DNA of 64,000 bases. It comes from Thereva unica. Taxonomy: Eukaryota > Arthropoda > Insecta > Diptera > Therevidae. The stretch covers positions 177,272,516 through 177,336,515 of the forward strand of contig OX465281.1 of assembly GCA_949987705.1 (NCBI GenBank), written 5' to 3'. Every line of letters begins with the position of its first letter. The first letter of the stretch is position 1. Made by a program: the position numbers and the translations under genes. Below, in pieces: positions 33,420 through 44,640 of the stretch. Below the pieces are notes generated by a model. The model was not told the origin of the DNA and did no database searches. It saw nothing but the letters and a program-made list of their open reading frames with translations.

Positions 33420-34253
33420 GAAGTTTCGAGGTAACGGTGGCGGGGTATAAAGCAACAAAGGAGGTGTTAGGCCGGCCGCATACCAAAGCTTGATATGCAG
33501 CTTTTCGTCACTATTGCTTGAAGATAAATGTAGCAAAGCAGCATGTGACGATTTGTTCCATATAAAAAAAGTGTAATATGTAGCTAATAAGCATGTTAAG
33601 CTTCATGCATTTTTGCAAGTGAATTGAATATTTGAGTTGCCTTTCAGCATGGAGCCCAGTACTAATACTGACAACTTCATGGTTAATGAACTTCATGAAA
33701 GCTAAATGCATGAAGTATAATTTAATTTTTGAATAAATTAAATGGAAAATACTGTATCTAAGTCTTATTGGAGTAAACCTTCTTTCCTTAAAGTAATAAA
33801 TATATGCAGTCGGAATCTACATATATTGAATTGAACAGATACTTATTAAGGGAAAGTGTTATTTAACAAAATATACTATCGTATTTTTTTATAATGGTAA
33901 CAGGTACATTACATTTTTTATTATTATATATTGCGAACATACGTTATTTGGAATCAATGCTTAATTTGATTGAAAATAAATAATTATTAATAATATTATG
34001 AACATTTTACAGTTTATTCAATGGAAAAAAATAAAAGGCATCAACTAAGAAATATGGAATAAAATAACCAGCTTAAGCATCATGCTTTTTGGTGCAACAG
34101 TCTTTTCTTCGCTTAGCTACCTTACATCTATTCGTTTATTTTCATTCTCGCGATCATCATTCTATTTGTAGCTTAATTCGTATAAATTATTGTATAATTG
34201 ATTTTCATCTTCTTTTATGCAAATATCTTCTATAGATATATTAGAGCACATTA
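33420..34253. other. Unique interior of the long-TIR element
   Basis: AT-rich sequence with no recognised gene. CTTCATGCATTT and its complement recur around 33601-33711. Confidence 0.5.
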
Positions 34254-34450
34254 TTTAGTAATAGAGTTAACCCTTCTAATACAGAAAGGTATTCGCACTT
34301 CTTAGCTGGGCCAAGGAAGATTTACCAACTCAGCACAACCAAGCGCTGAGATGAGGCTCACAACTAAGCATGCAAACATAAAAATTAGTAAATAATAACA
34401 AAAATCCAAAATAACATATAACCCACGCAAGCAACAGGAAACATAGATGG

Positions 34451-35333
34451 TCACGTGAGATTTAAAAGACTCCTTTTAAGGACATCTTTACTAATGCTCA
34501 CGCTAAAGACATTAATATTATTGTTAACATTAATGAACATGCGGTTTACAGGTTCAAATCTGCCGTAACTCGTGTTAGAGGAGTTGACTTGTAAAAGAGG
34601 TGAATCTCTCAGATTATGACGAATCTTTCTAAACGACGCACGGCGACCTAGAAAACCTGAGTTGACCTTTCCATTAAGTAGCTGATGAACAAATACAACA
34701 TCCGCCACCTCACGACGCTTGTGAAGAGAGCTTAAGTTGAGTAACTTAAGCCGGGATTCATATGATGGAAGAACTATTGGGTTTTTTTTCCCAAGGAAGA
34801 TAATTCCGTGCGAATCGAACGAACCTTCGTTGAACCGATTCAATAGTTCTAACATGCGAAGAATAGTGAGGAGACCAAACCTGGGAGGCATATTCAAGTA
34901 ATGGTCTGACAAGAGAAATATATAAGTGTTTAGTAACCAAGGGATTATTAAATTCCTTGGACCACCTTTTTATAAAACCCAAGACTAAACTACCTCTGGA
35001 AGAGATATAGTTGATGTGAGTGGAGAAATCCAGCTTACTAGTGTAGTTAAAATAGAATAATAACGGAATGGGAGAGCTTGTCGAATGCCTTACTAAAATC
35101 AGTGTAAACACAATCAGTTTGACAACCGGAAACGAAGCCTTCGACAGCATGAGCAGTGAACTCAAGAAGATTGGTGGTTGTGGAACGAGCTGCAAGAAAA
35201 CCATGTTGATTCGCTGAGACCAGCCTCTTGCAGTTAGGAACGAGTGTAGAATAGATAATTGATTCAAAAAGTTTGGGTATAGCAGACAACTTAACAACCG
35301 GCCTATAATTCGATATTTCACTCTTGCAACCAC
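34451..35333 (-). pseudogene. LINE reverse transcriptase, copy 2
   Basis: 34758-35333 and 34451-34912 carry the RT thumb and C-terminal domain. 35047-35289 reads NQHGFLAARSTTTNLLEF and TDFSKAFDKLSH, the intact first active-site motif. An internal deletion then removes the (Y/F)ADD region and fuses the upstream part to LDFSTHINYISSRG. The enzyme is therefore dead. Confidence 0.8.
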
Positions 35334-35495
35334 TTTTGTGAATAGGAATTATGAACGAATTCTTCCACAGAGTAGGGACCCTTTATCCAGGGATTTTAGA
35401 AAAAGGATTTTCAGTGGAGACTGGCGAACCTCCACACAGGCCTTAAGGACAGCAGGAGGAATACCGTCGGGGCCAGGAGTAAAGTCAAATGGAAG

Positions 35496-35886
35496 TATAG
35501 GTCGCTATCATAACCCATTAAAAGTTATCAATAAATTTTAAAGTATATTTATTATATATTATATTAAGTTTAATTACACTAGGTTTTTAATTATTTTGAG
35601 ATATGTATATATCTATAAATGTATATATATAATTGGCACTTTTGTTATTTATTGGACACAGACGTGTGCTTCTGTAAGAGAACCGTATGCAAGTGCTTTT
35701 TCGGTGGAGATGCCGGAAATTGGTTCGATCACTAGGCGTGATCGGAACGGAACGAAAAACGGCAAGATCACTGAACTTTAAGTTCGGTGATCGATGGAGT
35801 GTCCCGACTGATCGTTTTGATCGTGTCGGAAGTTGTTGTGTGACATTGCGTAAAGTTTGGTAATTAAACTTTACGCGGTCACTACA
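35496..35886 (-). mobile_element. Probable solo LTR, 391 bp
   Basis: GAAG flanks both sides (35492-35495 and 35887-35890), and LINE copy 1 shows the empty site with a single GAAG. Read on the minus strand it starts TGTAGTGACC, contains CAATAAATAA, a possible poly(A) signal, and ends GACCTATA. It has three consecutive stem-loops: 35776-35802 (GATCACTGAACTT and its near complement), about 35808-35833, and CGTAAAGTTT...AACTTTACG at about 35848-35876. A 4-bp duplication and the TG start favour a solo LTR over a MITE. Confidence 0.5.
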
Positions 35887-36169
35887 GAAGATCGTCAATA
35901 TGTTTCACGATATGGGCAATGGTAATTGAGAGAGGTAAAAAATGAGCCTCTCGGTTGGCAATAATGTGACGAAAATTATTGTCGTCAGGTTGAAAGTCTG
36001 CAGGTGAGAAACATTGATGTAAGAATGACGCAAACATGTTGCAAATCGTGGGCGACTCACAGCTAGACCAGTTCTTGTGCTGCATATTATTAGGGTAATT
36101 ATCGACTTTTTTCTTCGAGTTTATAAATTTGAATCAGTAAATACTTTATTACTCATACTGCTGAGATAT

Positions 36170-37093
36170 TCACGATACGATACAGAGTAAAAGAGAGTGA
36201 AAGAAATTGTTATAGCAAATGATAAATGAATTGAGACTCGGAGAGTCCTTTCTCTTTAAATAAGTTTTCCAGAGCCTATTCTTTCGATTTTTCAAATGCT
36301 TGAGTTCACTATTGAACCAAGGAGGAGAAGAACTGGCTAATTTTTGAGGATCGAAGGGAACGCAAGAAACGAGAGCTTCGAATAGTACGCCATAACACCG
36401 TGCTACATCGACATCCAACTCGTTTGCGGAAAGTAAGTTGTTGAAATCAACCAGTTTAGATGACAGCTCATTAAAGTTAGCCTTTTTAAAGTTAAAGGAA
36501 TAGGTTACCCCTCCGGATAAGGAGTATTAACTGAATTGAAACAGTAATGGAGCAAGATAGGACGGCGGTAATTGTCAACTGTGGACATGACTATTGGACT
36601 GGGTTCAACAGTCATGTTGACTGACTCAGTAAAGAATATAAGATCCAACTGCCTTCCTAATACATTAGTCACACCGCTCATTTGACTCAAGCCAAGTGAG
36701 AATAAGGAATCGAGATAACACGATTCCTTAGAATTAAGGCTGCCTTCAGGAAGGCAGTTGTCGTCATCGTCAACATATACCCACTGGATATTGGGTAAAT
36801 TGAAATCGCCTAGAAGAAGTAGCTCATCATTAGTGTTCATCAAGGTCAGAATGTGGTCAACGCAAAAGATGAGAATATCATAGAGGTTATTACCTCCATC
36901 GTCAAGTGTGCTTAACATATCTGGTGGGATATAGCAGCACAGCAGGAAGAGAAAGGGAGATTTTAAGAGCAGAAAGCTCGACGTCAAGGTGGTTAGAGAA
37001 GCTAGGAAGCGAAATTGGGGTGCAATTAAGATGGCTTCTACAAGCAACAAGTACGCCACCCCCACGAGCTTCCGAGTCAGTGTGACGGTCCCT
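36170..37093 (-). pseudogene. LINE endonuclease region, copy 2
   Basis: 36505-37065 carries LLLGDFNLPNIQWVYVDDDD and LSQMSGVTNVLGRQLDLIFF, the endonuclease motifs around the catalytic Asp and Asn. 36170-36418 carries the linker (SSSPPWFNSELKHLKNRKNR). The first endonuclease motifs lie beyond the 37094-38247 insertion. Frameshifts are present. Confidence 0.75.
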
Positions 37094-38110
37094 CCTGCCC
37101 TGGAATGGTTAAAATCATATCTGAACGGAAGAACACAGGTTATCAGATTCCAAGGATTTCTATCTAATGAGATCGAAGTAACCTCTGGCGTTCCTCAGGG
37201 TAGTCATCTCGGTCCCCTACTCTTCAATATCTTCATCTCCGATCTTTCCGAAAAATTAGCAAATATTCCACATCTCTTTTACGCGGATGACCTCAAAATT
37301 TATAGTGTCATTAAGACCCAAACTGATGCTTCCTTCTTGCAGACAAAACTCAATGCCCTACACGACTGGTGCACCATGAACAAACTGCAACTTAACACCA
37401 GCAAATGTCATGCAATTACCTTCTCCCGCTTAAAAAACACACAGACCCATAACTATTATCTCAATGGCATAATGTTGAATCAGGTTGACCATATCGTAGA
37501 TCTAGGCGTCGTCCTAGACAAAAAACTCAATTTCAACCTGCATTACGATAATATAATTGCCAGAGCCAACAAACTTCTTGGTTTCATCAAGAGGAGAGCC
37601 AAAGAATTTGGTAATGTATGGGTCACAAAAACACTATTCTGTTCTTTAGTCCGCCCTATCCTGGAATATGCGTGTCCTATCTGGGATCCTATATTCCAAG
37701 TGAGCAGTAGGAGGATCGAATCCATTCAAAAGAGATTTCTTCTTTTTGCCTTGAGACATCTACACAACCCCCATGACTACCATACCCTGCCACACTACTT
37801 GGACAGGCTCAAAGTGCTTGGTCTCATGCCGCTATCTAGCAGGAGGAAGCTGCTCATATCTTGCGTTGCCTTTGACGTCCTAAGTGGAAAGCTTAAAGTG
37901 CAGTTTCTGTCGGACAGAATCAAATTGAATGATGTAGTCCGACACACACGACACACTAAACTACTTAGGGAATATCCACACCGCACCGATTACGCAAGGA
38001 ACGAGCCCGTCAACAGATGCTGTATGGTTTTTAATAGCCATAGCTCCTCTTTCTCCCCTTCCCTCAACAAGGCATCCTATAAAAAAATACTCAAATCCCT
38101 ACTAACATAA
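37094..38110 (+). pseudogene. LINE reverse transcriptase, 3' half, open frame
   Basis: An uninterrupted frame of about 340 codons, read from an upstream ATG inside the host LINE. It holds VTSGVPQGSHLGPLLFNIFI, the catalytic FYADDLKIYS and the thumb (VDLGVVLDKKLNFNLHYDNI). The C-terminal domain (YACPIWDPIFQVSSRRIESI) ends at 38110. The palm's first motif and the endonuclease are lost by 5' truncation. The open frame suggests recent arrival, but the truncated protein would lack the first catalytic aspartate. It belongs to the Jockey/CR1-like group. Confidence 0.85.
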
Positions 38111-38247
38111 CCCCTCCTGACAATTGTAGGTTTTTAGTAGTAACAGTAGTTATATGAAAAAGACTGTACACTATGTTTTAATCTAAGTATATGTATACCT
38201 AGTTTAAGTGTGCCTTGTTTGGCGAATAAATAAATAAATAAATAAAT
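37094..38247 (+). mobile_element. 5'-truncated LINE of a second family
   Basis: It starts abruptly within a reverse transcriptase and ends in an (AATA)n tail at 38224-38247. The surrounding LINE resumes at GAAAGATTTGG. A 5' truncation with a 3' simple-repeat tail is typical of target-primed reverse transcription. Comparison with LINE copy 1 at about 11990 shows the uninterrupted target. Confidence 0.85.
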
Positions 38248-38385
38248 GAAAGATTTGGTAGGAGGAATCGAAAAGTTCAGCATTTATAATGCCCACATGG
38301 AGCCAGGTTTCAGAGAATGCTATGACATCTAGGCCACTAGCAATCGATGCCTGAAGGATATCTTTAGTTTTAGACCTGGTCCCCC

Positions 38386-39795
38386 TTACATTCTGGTAGT
38401 AGAGGGAAAGCGTCTCGTGTTTTTTGATATCTGAGTAGCACCCGAAGTTGAAGTTGAAGCATTTGCATGATGAGATCTATTACGAGTGCGCGGAACGAAA
38501 CGCTTGGTAAGAGCCCCAGCAGGCCAGAAACAAGGGTCTAAGAGAATCTCGGCAGTAGCAGGCGGTGCAGACAAAATAAAAGATGCAACTGGCTTGGAAG
38601 CCTTGCTAACCCTTCTACAACGAACTGTCCCTGGGTCTATAGACTTTTTCCTCAAATATTCACAAATAGACTCCGTCTTAGTCTCCGGAGAGAATCTCGA
38701 AATGAAAGTATTTAGAGGCCTAGGAACCGTAACAAGAGGAGTGAAAGGCTCAAGAGGGACTATAACTTCGGCAACCGGTGGACCATCCGCTATTAGAGGC
38801 GGAGGGGCTGCTACCAAGACTGGTATAGAGGACGGCTCAGTCCCTGAAACTTCAGCGACCGAAGGATCTGCGACCACTAGTGGTGAGGAGGATAATACAG
38901 AGACCGGCTTTAAGTCCAGCCCTGTAGATGGAACGCCGGATGAGGACCTCAATCTGACACTATTGCCAATGGTGGCTTGGCGATTACGACTATTATTATT
39001 TTTATTTTTAATTTTTTTGCAACGCGGCTTACATCCTAACATGGTTGGGTTAATGACATTCTGATTGAAGATGACATCAACCAAGGGAGGAGCATCCTTG
39101 GGACTATTCGAGGAAGGAAGCTGCTCCCCAACCTGTAGTACGCCAACAGAGGGGGATATCTTACTATTTAAGACGCCTTCAAATTTTGAAGCTAGAGAGC
39201 TCAAGGCATTATGATTTTGAACCACTGCTGAAGACAGCGATTCAATATCAGCTCGAACGCGCTTCGTACTCCTTTTAATGTCATCCAATACAGGATGAAG
39301 AGAAACCGAGGAGTTGGAAGAGCAGGAAGAAGTGGCGACAGGATTTAAGATTAACGACTGCATGTCGTCAATCGAGTCTAAGGCCGTTGCAACCCTGGAA
39401 GAAATTTCCTGGAATTTACTCAATAAGGAGCCGGAGTTAGTCGCAGCAAGATTTAGGGTGTCAGACAATGAGTCGAGTCAGACGTTGATTGATTGAATGT
39501 CATCCGACAACATCTGGAGATGGGAGATGTTGCCGGAGAAAGAACTGAGACGGCTAATGACTAAATCTTGACCGTCGAGAGTAGCGTTAGAAATGTCCTT
39601 CACCAGTCTGAGGACATGGCAGGGCTTGATGTCTGAACACTCCCTACAAGTTGTCACTCTAAGAGCCGAAGTGTTAGAACTGACTCCTGCGTTAAGGCAA
39701 GTGAGGTGAAAGACCCCACCACAAACACCATCGCAAGGAATCGAATCACGGACAATCTCCGAAAGGCATAACTTGCAAGCCTGATGAGACGCCAT
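38386..39795 (-). pseudogene. LINE ORF1 with PHD-like finger, copy 2
   Basis: 39478-39795 starts MASHQACKLCLSEIV and has Cys/His spacing CxxC...CxxxC...HxxC...CxxC, resembling a PHD finger as in ORF1 of CR1-type elements. After a frame change near 39475 the frame continues to 38386 with a helical region (DDIKRSTKRVRADIESLSS), a basic stretch (KPRCKKIKNKNNNSRNRQ) and a Pro/Val-rich tail. This protein probably binds the element RNA. One stop or frameshift makes it a pseudogene. Confidence 0.75.
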
Positions 39796-39834
39796 GTAAA
39801 AAGAAACGATTCAACCACGATTGAACTGCAACAA

Positions 39835-40440
39835 CAAAATTTGAAAAGAAACAAAAAAAATTTTTTTTTTTTGTGAAAGAAAAAAAAAGAATTAGAATTA
39901 CGCTTATATGCAGTTTGAGAACAGTCCGTGGATTTCAAATCGTTGCATAACCCCAGGCGAATAAAAATTAGGAAAAATATATAAAGAAAGTGAGGTTATG
40001 GCAATAAAAATTAAATAGATTTATTTTATGCACTGCCTTGCACATAAAAAAAGAAATGATAAAATAAAAAGAAAAATAAAAAACAAAAAATTAAATTTGC
40101 ACAATGGTCGTAACTGATATACAACAACAACAAAAAACATATGAAAACACCACCACAATAAAAGAGAAAAAACCAGGAACGCAAGTTAAATAATTCACTA
40201 AAACCAGGAACTATAGCAAATGAAAACCACTAATTTAATAATTAAAACCACTAATTTAATAATAATAAAACAACGAAAAACACAAAATCTAAAAACAAAC
40301 GCGGACGACCGGCACCAACGACACTTGACACTTCAAGCTGAACGATACAGTTTGCGTACAAATTTGAGCATTGTAAACCATGCTTCCTGCACGTACAAGA
40401 AGTATACTCACACCCACAACATATATAGGCCCAATACGTT
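39835..40440. other. Unique interior of the long-TIR element, right side
   Basis: A-rich sequence including a short duplication (AAACCACTAATTTAATAATTA at about 40222-40262). No gene. Confidence 0.5.
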
Positions 40441-41073
40441 TCGAATTAGAATGTTCGCCCTATGTACCATTTTCAAAAGCATTTTTAGCATTGTTCTCCA
40501 AACTTATATTAAAATGTGAGATAGACAAATTGTAGCCCCTAGCCTATACTTTCAGAAACCGTTTTGGAAATTTCAATCGGGCCACTCTGCTAATATTGGC
40601 GCAATGTGCAAGATTGGGGTCTATTTTGTTTATACTGCAATTATGAAGAAACATGCGACAAATTTCATCTTTTGGCAGTTTAAAGTATATGTACCAGGGT
40701 ATTATGTCCCAAAAAATCATACCCTAATATTGCAAAGTAACAGAGGTACAAGTTTTTGAAAAAATTGCCTTTTTAAGGGGTTTTCTAGCTTTTCTCGGCG
40801 AAAAATTATCCGATCGAGGTCTAGAAAACCCCATTTTGTAGGGTTTTCAATTCTCTACAAATATCCTGTTGAGAGCAACGTGATTCATCCAGTACTTTTT
40901 ATTGTATACGCCAAAAACGGAAAAAGTACCCATTTTTGTTGCTAATTATTGTTTAAACAATTCCACATGAGTAAATTTTGGCTGGTTTTTTGGTACCCCT
41001 GAAGTAGTAGTGCAAGCAGTTTGCTGTACAATTTTATAACAAAATCTGCCGTTTTTTTCGCTCTAATGACTGG
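40441..41073 (-). repeat. Right long inverted arm
   Basis: The reverse complement of 32774-33419 with few differences. The outer end is CTCTAATGACTGG. Confidence 0.85.
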
Positions 41074-41074
41074 C

Positions 41075-41290
41075 CTATAGGTGAAAATTCGGGTTACTTC
41101 GAGTATTTCCTCGGAACAGGTTGTAAGGGACAAGTGATATATCGGCTCCGGAGTCAATAAGGAAATTAAGTTTGGTAATGGGACACTTAATAAACAGGCG
41201 ACTTGTGTAATGGGGCCGGAGACTTGGAGACTGGCTGACTTCCCAGACCTGGTCCGCCAGCTCAAGTCTAGTTTGCACTGGTTGGCCAAA
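41075..41290 (-). pseudogene. Gypsy protease, N-terminal half
   Basis: The frame reads RLFIKCPITKLNFLIDSGAD and then ISLVPYNLF. DSGA is the aspartic protease active site that processed the Gag-Pol precursor. It is cut right after this part by the long-TIR element. The rest is at 32590-32773. Confidence 0.8.
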
Positions 41291-41755
41291 GGTATTGTAA
41301 TCTGCGTAACCAAAGAGATTGAATCAAGTCGTCGCTTACCACTGACATGGATCCTGCTAGGGTTTTCATATGGCGAAACAGTTCGGAAGGTTTGCGGTCT
41401 CCTAGGTCCTTTGTACCTAAGAGCCCTTCTAACCTTCGTTGTTCCGAGAGACTGTGTCTTTTAATTAAAACGCTACGCAAATGATCGTACTTGTTTTTAT
41501 CCATAGGGCTTTCAAGGACATCCAAGATGGGATTGATTACCTCGACAGGTAAAGCGGCTACTACGTGTGCGTACTTCGTATCGTCCTTTGTAATTCTTTT
41601 CACCAGGAAATGTCACTCTATGGCGTGAAACCATGCCTGGGGAGCTTTGTCCCAAAATGTTGGTAGGGTTACATTCGCCATTTCGCGGGGTTCTTCGTTA
41701 CCAGAGCTACCTGCACTCTGATTCGTGTTGCGTTTAGTATCGTCCTCTGACATAT
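41268..41755 (-). pseudogene. Gypsy gag
   Basis: The start MSEDDTKRNTNQSAGSSGNE at 41755 runs into NVTLPTFWDKAPQAWFHAIE. After a stop near 41615 it continues as ITKDDTKYAHVVAALPVEVI, IKRHSLSEQRRLEGLLG and KPSELFRHMKTLAG. This is a typical Csrn1-like Gag capsid region without a zinc knuckle. One in-frame stop and a late frame change inactivate it. Confidence 0.75.
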
Positions 41756-43625
41756 TTTGTGATTAGGTTACAAACGGAAACGAATCCAAACTTAAATTGG
41801 AGGAAAAAGAAATTTTGAAAAGAAACAAATCTAACTTATCGTCGCTTGCTTGACAAAACGCCCCCTCTCAAAAAAAGATTTTAAAAGAAAAGGACAAAGG
41901 AAATAGATTTTACTTGGGGTATTTACTAACAAGAAGATACTATTAACTTTCTCTTCTTATATTTAGTTTAGCGTAAGCTAAGACGAACGCGGAAAATGTG
42001 TGTGGTGACTCCGTTACATGTACCCGTGTGGTAATACTGTACTCTATAGAACAATATCTTTCCTTTCAGTTTGGAAAAGGACAAAAAAAACAATAAATTC
42101 CGCTAAACACAACTAATTCCAATAACTTTCATTTTCAAAAAAAAAAATATATTTTTCAATTTCAATAATATAAAATTTTTTTTTAGTAAGTTTCAATATA
42201 TGGTTATGATCGCCAAATAAAAAAAATCATAGAAAAAAATATAAGTTTTAATACATAACAATAAATGCCAAAAATAATTTCAATAAAAAAATTCAATAAA
42301 AAATTTCACTAATAATTAAATGCAACAAAAAAACTAACTTCATCAAATTTTGCTTTCCGTTATCTGCCTGTAGTTCATATTTAACCACGAGAATAAATTA
42401 AATGTAAATACCGTACTGCAAGAATTACGGATTCGTAAGTGTACTGTATATGACACAACAAAAAAATTTCGTTTAAGACTATCACTTTACTAGAAAAACA
42501 AATTAGAATGTCACTGATTTCTTCCCTTTCTTCTTGGGACTTAAATAGTACTTTCCAATAAGAACTTAAAAATCTGTTTCGCTATTCGCTACTTTTTTTA
42601 TATTTAATTTTATATTCTGCTATCTTTTACATTTGGCAATTTTAATAACATACCCCAAATTCCAGGATTCTTTGTAAATTATTTGGCCTTTCGTACCTCT
42701 TCCGATTAATTGTTGATTTCTGCACAATGGTTGATGGAGTATTGATTGATGCCCAATGATGTTCCACTTTGGGTAGCTGAATTTAACAAATGTATGATGT
42801 ATGTATGCAAATGTATGAAAGAAAGTAAAATAATTAGCTTATTTTAATGTAATTAAAAAAAAAATTCTCTCTGTTCTGCTGCTATTTTTTTTTTTTTTTT
42901 TTTGACGTGACAACGTCTATTAAATCGGTTTAAGATAGGACGCGCGTGTGAAAATGTCCCGGACAATGTCCCGCACACAAAAAAAAATCATATCTCCGCC
43001 CCCATACATGTTAGGGGGGTGGTTAATGGCTCAACATTTTCGTTAATTTATCCTCTACACGGGAAAAATACATTCATTCACCTTATTGACGTGACAACGT
43101 CTATTAAATCGGTTTAAGATAGGACGCGCGTGTGAAAATGTCCCGCACACAAAAAAAAAATTTGCTTCGAAATATATAATTTATTGAGAAAATAATACAA
43201 AACGTAATAACAGACGTTGTCACGTTAAAATTAATAGACGCTGTCACGTTAAAATACGGACGTGATACTTCACATCCAAGACCATTAAGTTTTTTTTATT
43301 TCTTTTTGATGTCGTGAATGCAAAATCCTTTTATTCACGCTTTGCGGTGTCTTGCCTCCGTTATCTGGATGTTGCCTGCACTTTATATTTTGTGATATAA
43401 TTTGCAATGCGGCGATGACGTCCAATTTACTGCACTACGGGGATACCGCTATGCTCGTGCTGTATACCTCGTGGTGTCTCTGGTGCCTTGTCAAAAAAAT
43501 GTTAAGGGCAAATGCTACTATTCGTTGTGCTTTTTTAGGTTCCTTTTTAGCCGAACGTTTTTCCTCTATGCTGTGCGTTGCGTACTCCAGATCCGAAGAT
43601 TTAGTTCCTACTCGGGGTCAACAGT
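41756..43625. other. Long leader of the Gypsy element
   Basis: About 1.9 kb between the gag start and the 5' LTR, mostly A/T-rich and non-coding. It holds a T-run at about 42883-42903 and the repeats described at 42902-43255. A GACCCCGA-type primer-binding candidate lies next to the LTR at about 43600-43622 (minus strand). Confidence 0.5.
42902..43255. repeat. Direct and inverted GACGTGACAACGTC repeats
   Basis: A block of about 60 bp beginning GACGTGACAACGTCTATTAA is present at 42903 and again at 43089. Inverted partial copies (AGACGTTGTCACGTTAA) lie at about 43212 and 43237. Likely the ends of an inserted non-autonomous element. Confidence 0.6.
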
Positions 43626-43927
43626 TGTGGTGTTTTTATGTAATTAGGAACACCGATATCCACTTCTATTAACACTTTATTAATTTTTAGTATTTTACAC
43701 ATTAACATTAACTTAATTTTATTATAACTTCAATTCTGTGATATTTATATTTATACTTAAATTCTATTGCTCGGAGCCACCACGCTGAGCACGACTTCTA
43801 GACTCACTAACTTCTATCTCTTTACTCGCCGCCGGAAATTCTTTTTTTCTTTTCCTCGCCGCTGAGGCTGAGAGTGGGTGCGTTCCGCAATTTGCTGAAA
43901 GGAAGTGTAGAGTTTGGGTACTCTACA
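43626..43927 (-). repeat. 5' LTR of the Gypsy element
   Basis: 302 bp, partner of 25113-25413 with a few substitutions and small indels. Confidence 0.85.
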
Positions 43928-44158
43928 CTGAGAAACATTTACCACTACAGTCGTGGCTCAGCTGCGATATGCAAACATAAACTATTAGACAACATACATG
44001 TAATTGTTGATTGAAACTTTTGGATTTCTAAAATTGTCGTAAAAACCTAATCATTAATTATAAAGCCGACATGACTAAACACAATGCGCAAAGCTTTGGA
44101 GATATTCTATAAAGCCAAAAGTTTCGTAAGTTGAAATAGATAGATAATGCGAGTGCAA

Positions 44159-44220
44159 TGACGAGTTAACTCGTCATCGGTCAACAACGTTTACGCATGA
44201 CAAGACGAGTTAACTCGTCA
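44159..44220. promoter_or_regulatory. Two copies of a 16-18-bp perfect palindrome
   Basis: TGACGAGTTAACTCGTCA at 44159-44176 and GACGAGTTAACTCGTC at 44204-44219, each followed by (A)TCGGTCAACAA or ACCGGTCAACAA. They could be a dimeric protein-binding site or a degenerate element end. The function is unknown. Confidence 0.4.
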
Positions 44221-44232
44221 CCGGTCAACAAA

Positions 44233-44640
44233 GTGTTAAGAAACCTGAGTCCACCTTGTCATTCATCAGCCGATGAACGAATATAACATCATCGACCTCA
44301 CGGCGCTTATGGAGAAAGCTTAAGTTTAGCAATTTGAGTCTGTTCTCATAAGGCGGAAGGGCAAGTGGGTCATCCCATGAGAGGTGGCTGAGTGCAAAAC
44401 GGATGAACTTCCTTTGAACCGATTCGATTCTACTAACATGGGAGGAGTAGTAAGGATACCATACCTACCTGGTAAGCGTAATCAAGCAAGGGCCTAGCCA
44501 AAGAGACGTACAAGTGTTTAGTGATGAGGGGGTTGTTGAATTCCTGGGACAATCTTTTTATAAATCCCAGGACTGAATTGCCCTTGGAGGAGATATAATT
44601 GATGTGGGTGGAGAAATCTGACTTACTTTCTAACCTAACC
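44233..44640 (-). pseudogene. PHD-type LINE fragment, third copy
   Basis: Minus-strand translation gives SDFSTHINYISSKGNSVLGF, then NNPLITKHLYVSLARPLLDY, the RT thumb region of the LINE family at 9371 and 34254 but more diverged. The downstream nucleotide sequence also aligns with their 3' part. No catalytic region is included. Confidence 0.75.

Larger units (their letters stand above)
34254..39800 (-). mobile_element. PHD-type LINE, copy 2, with two insertions
   Basis: It aligns with the LINE at 9371-13520 and has the same 3' end (TTACTAAA at 34254) and the same domain order. It is interrupted by a probable solo LTR (35496-35886) and by a plus-strand 5'-truncated LINE (37094-38247). In both cases the other copy shows the uninterrupted sequence. 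Relative to copy 1 it lacks most of the region equivalent to 10138-10595. Its 5' end extends slightly further and includes the ORF1 start. Confidence 0.8.
32774..41073. mobile_element. Long-TIR DNA transposon (about 2.7 kb) expanded by a LINE
   Basis: Arms of about 640 bp (32774-33419 and 40441-41073) are near-identical inverted copies starting CCAGTCAT(C/T)AGAG. Between them lie about 0.8 kb and 0.6 kb of AT-rich sequence that flank a later LINE insertion (34254-39800 and more). No transposase or polymerase gene is seen in the non-LINE part, so the element is non-autonomous. It splits the protease of the older Gypsy element. No target-site duplication is clear. Confidence 0.75.
25113..43927 (-). 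mobile_element. Gypsy LTR retrotransposon (minus strand), heavily interrupted
   Basis: Matching LTRs at 25113-25413 and 43626-43927 bracket gag (41268-41755), protease (41075-41290 and 32590-32773), RT/RNase H (30886-32567) and integrase (26872-27051 and 25430-26203). The order is correct for a minus-strand Gypsy/Csrn1-like element. The frame is interrupted by the 26206-26869 MITE, the 27056-30881 LTR element and the 32774-41073 long-TIR element. At each junction the coding sequence resumes on the far side. A polypurine tract-like GCAAAGGGAGTAC (minus strand) abuts the left LTR. The bases flanking the two LTRs (TTAG and CTGA) do not match. Confidence 0.85.

Noticed and set aside
32774..41073. 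Polinton/Maverick virus-like transposon, suggested by the long inverted repeats
   Set aside because: No protein-primed polymerase, integrase, packaging ATPase or capsid gene is present. All the coding matter inside is LINE.
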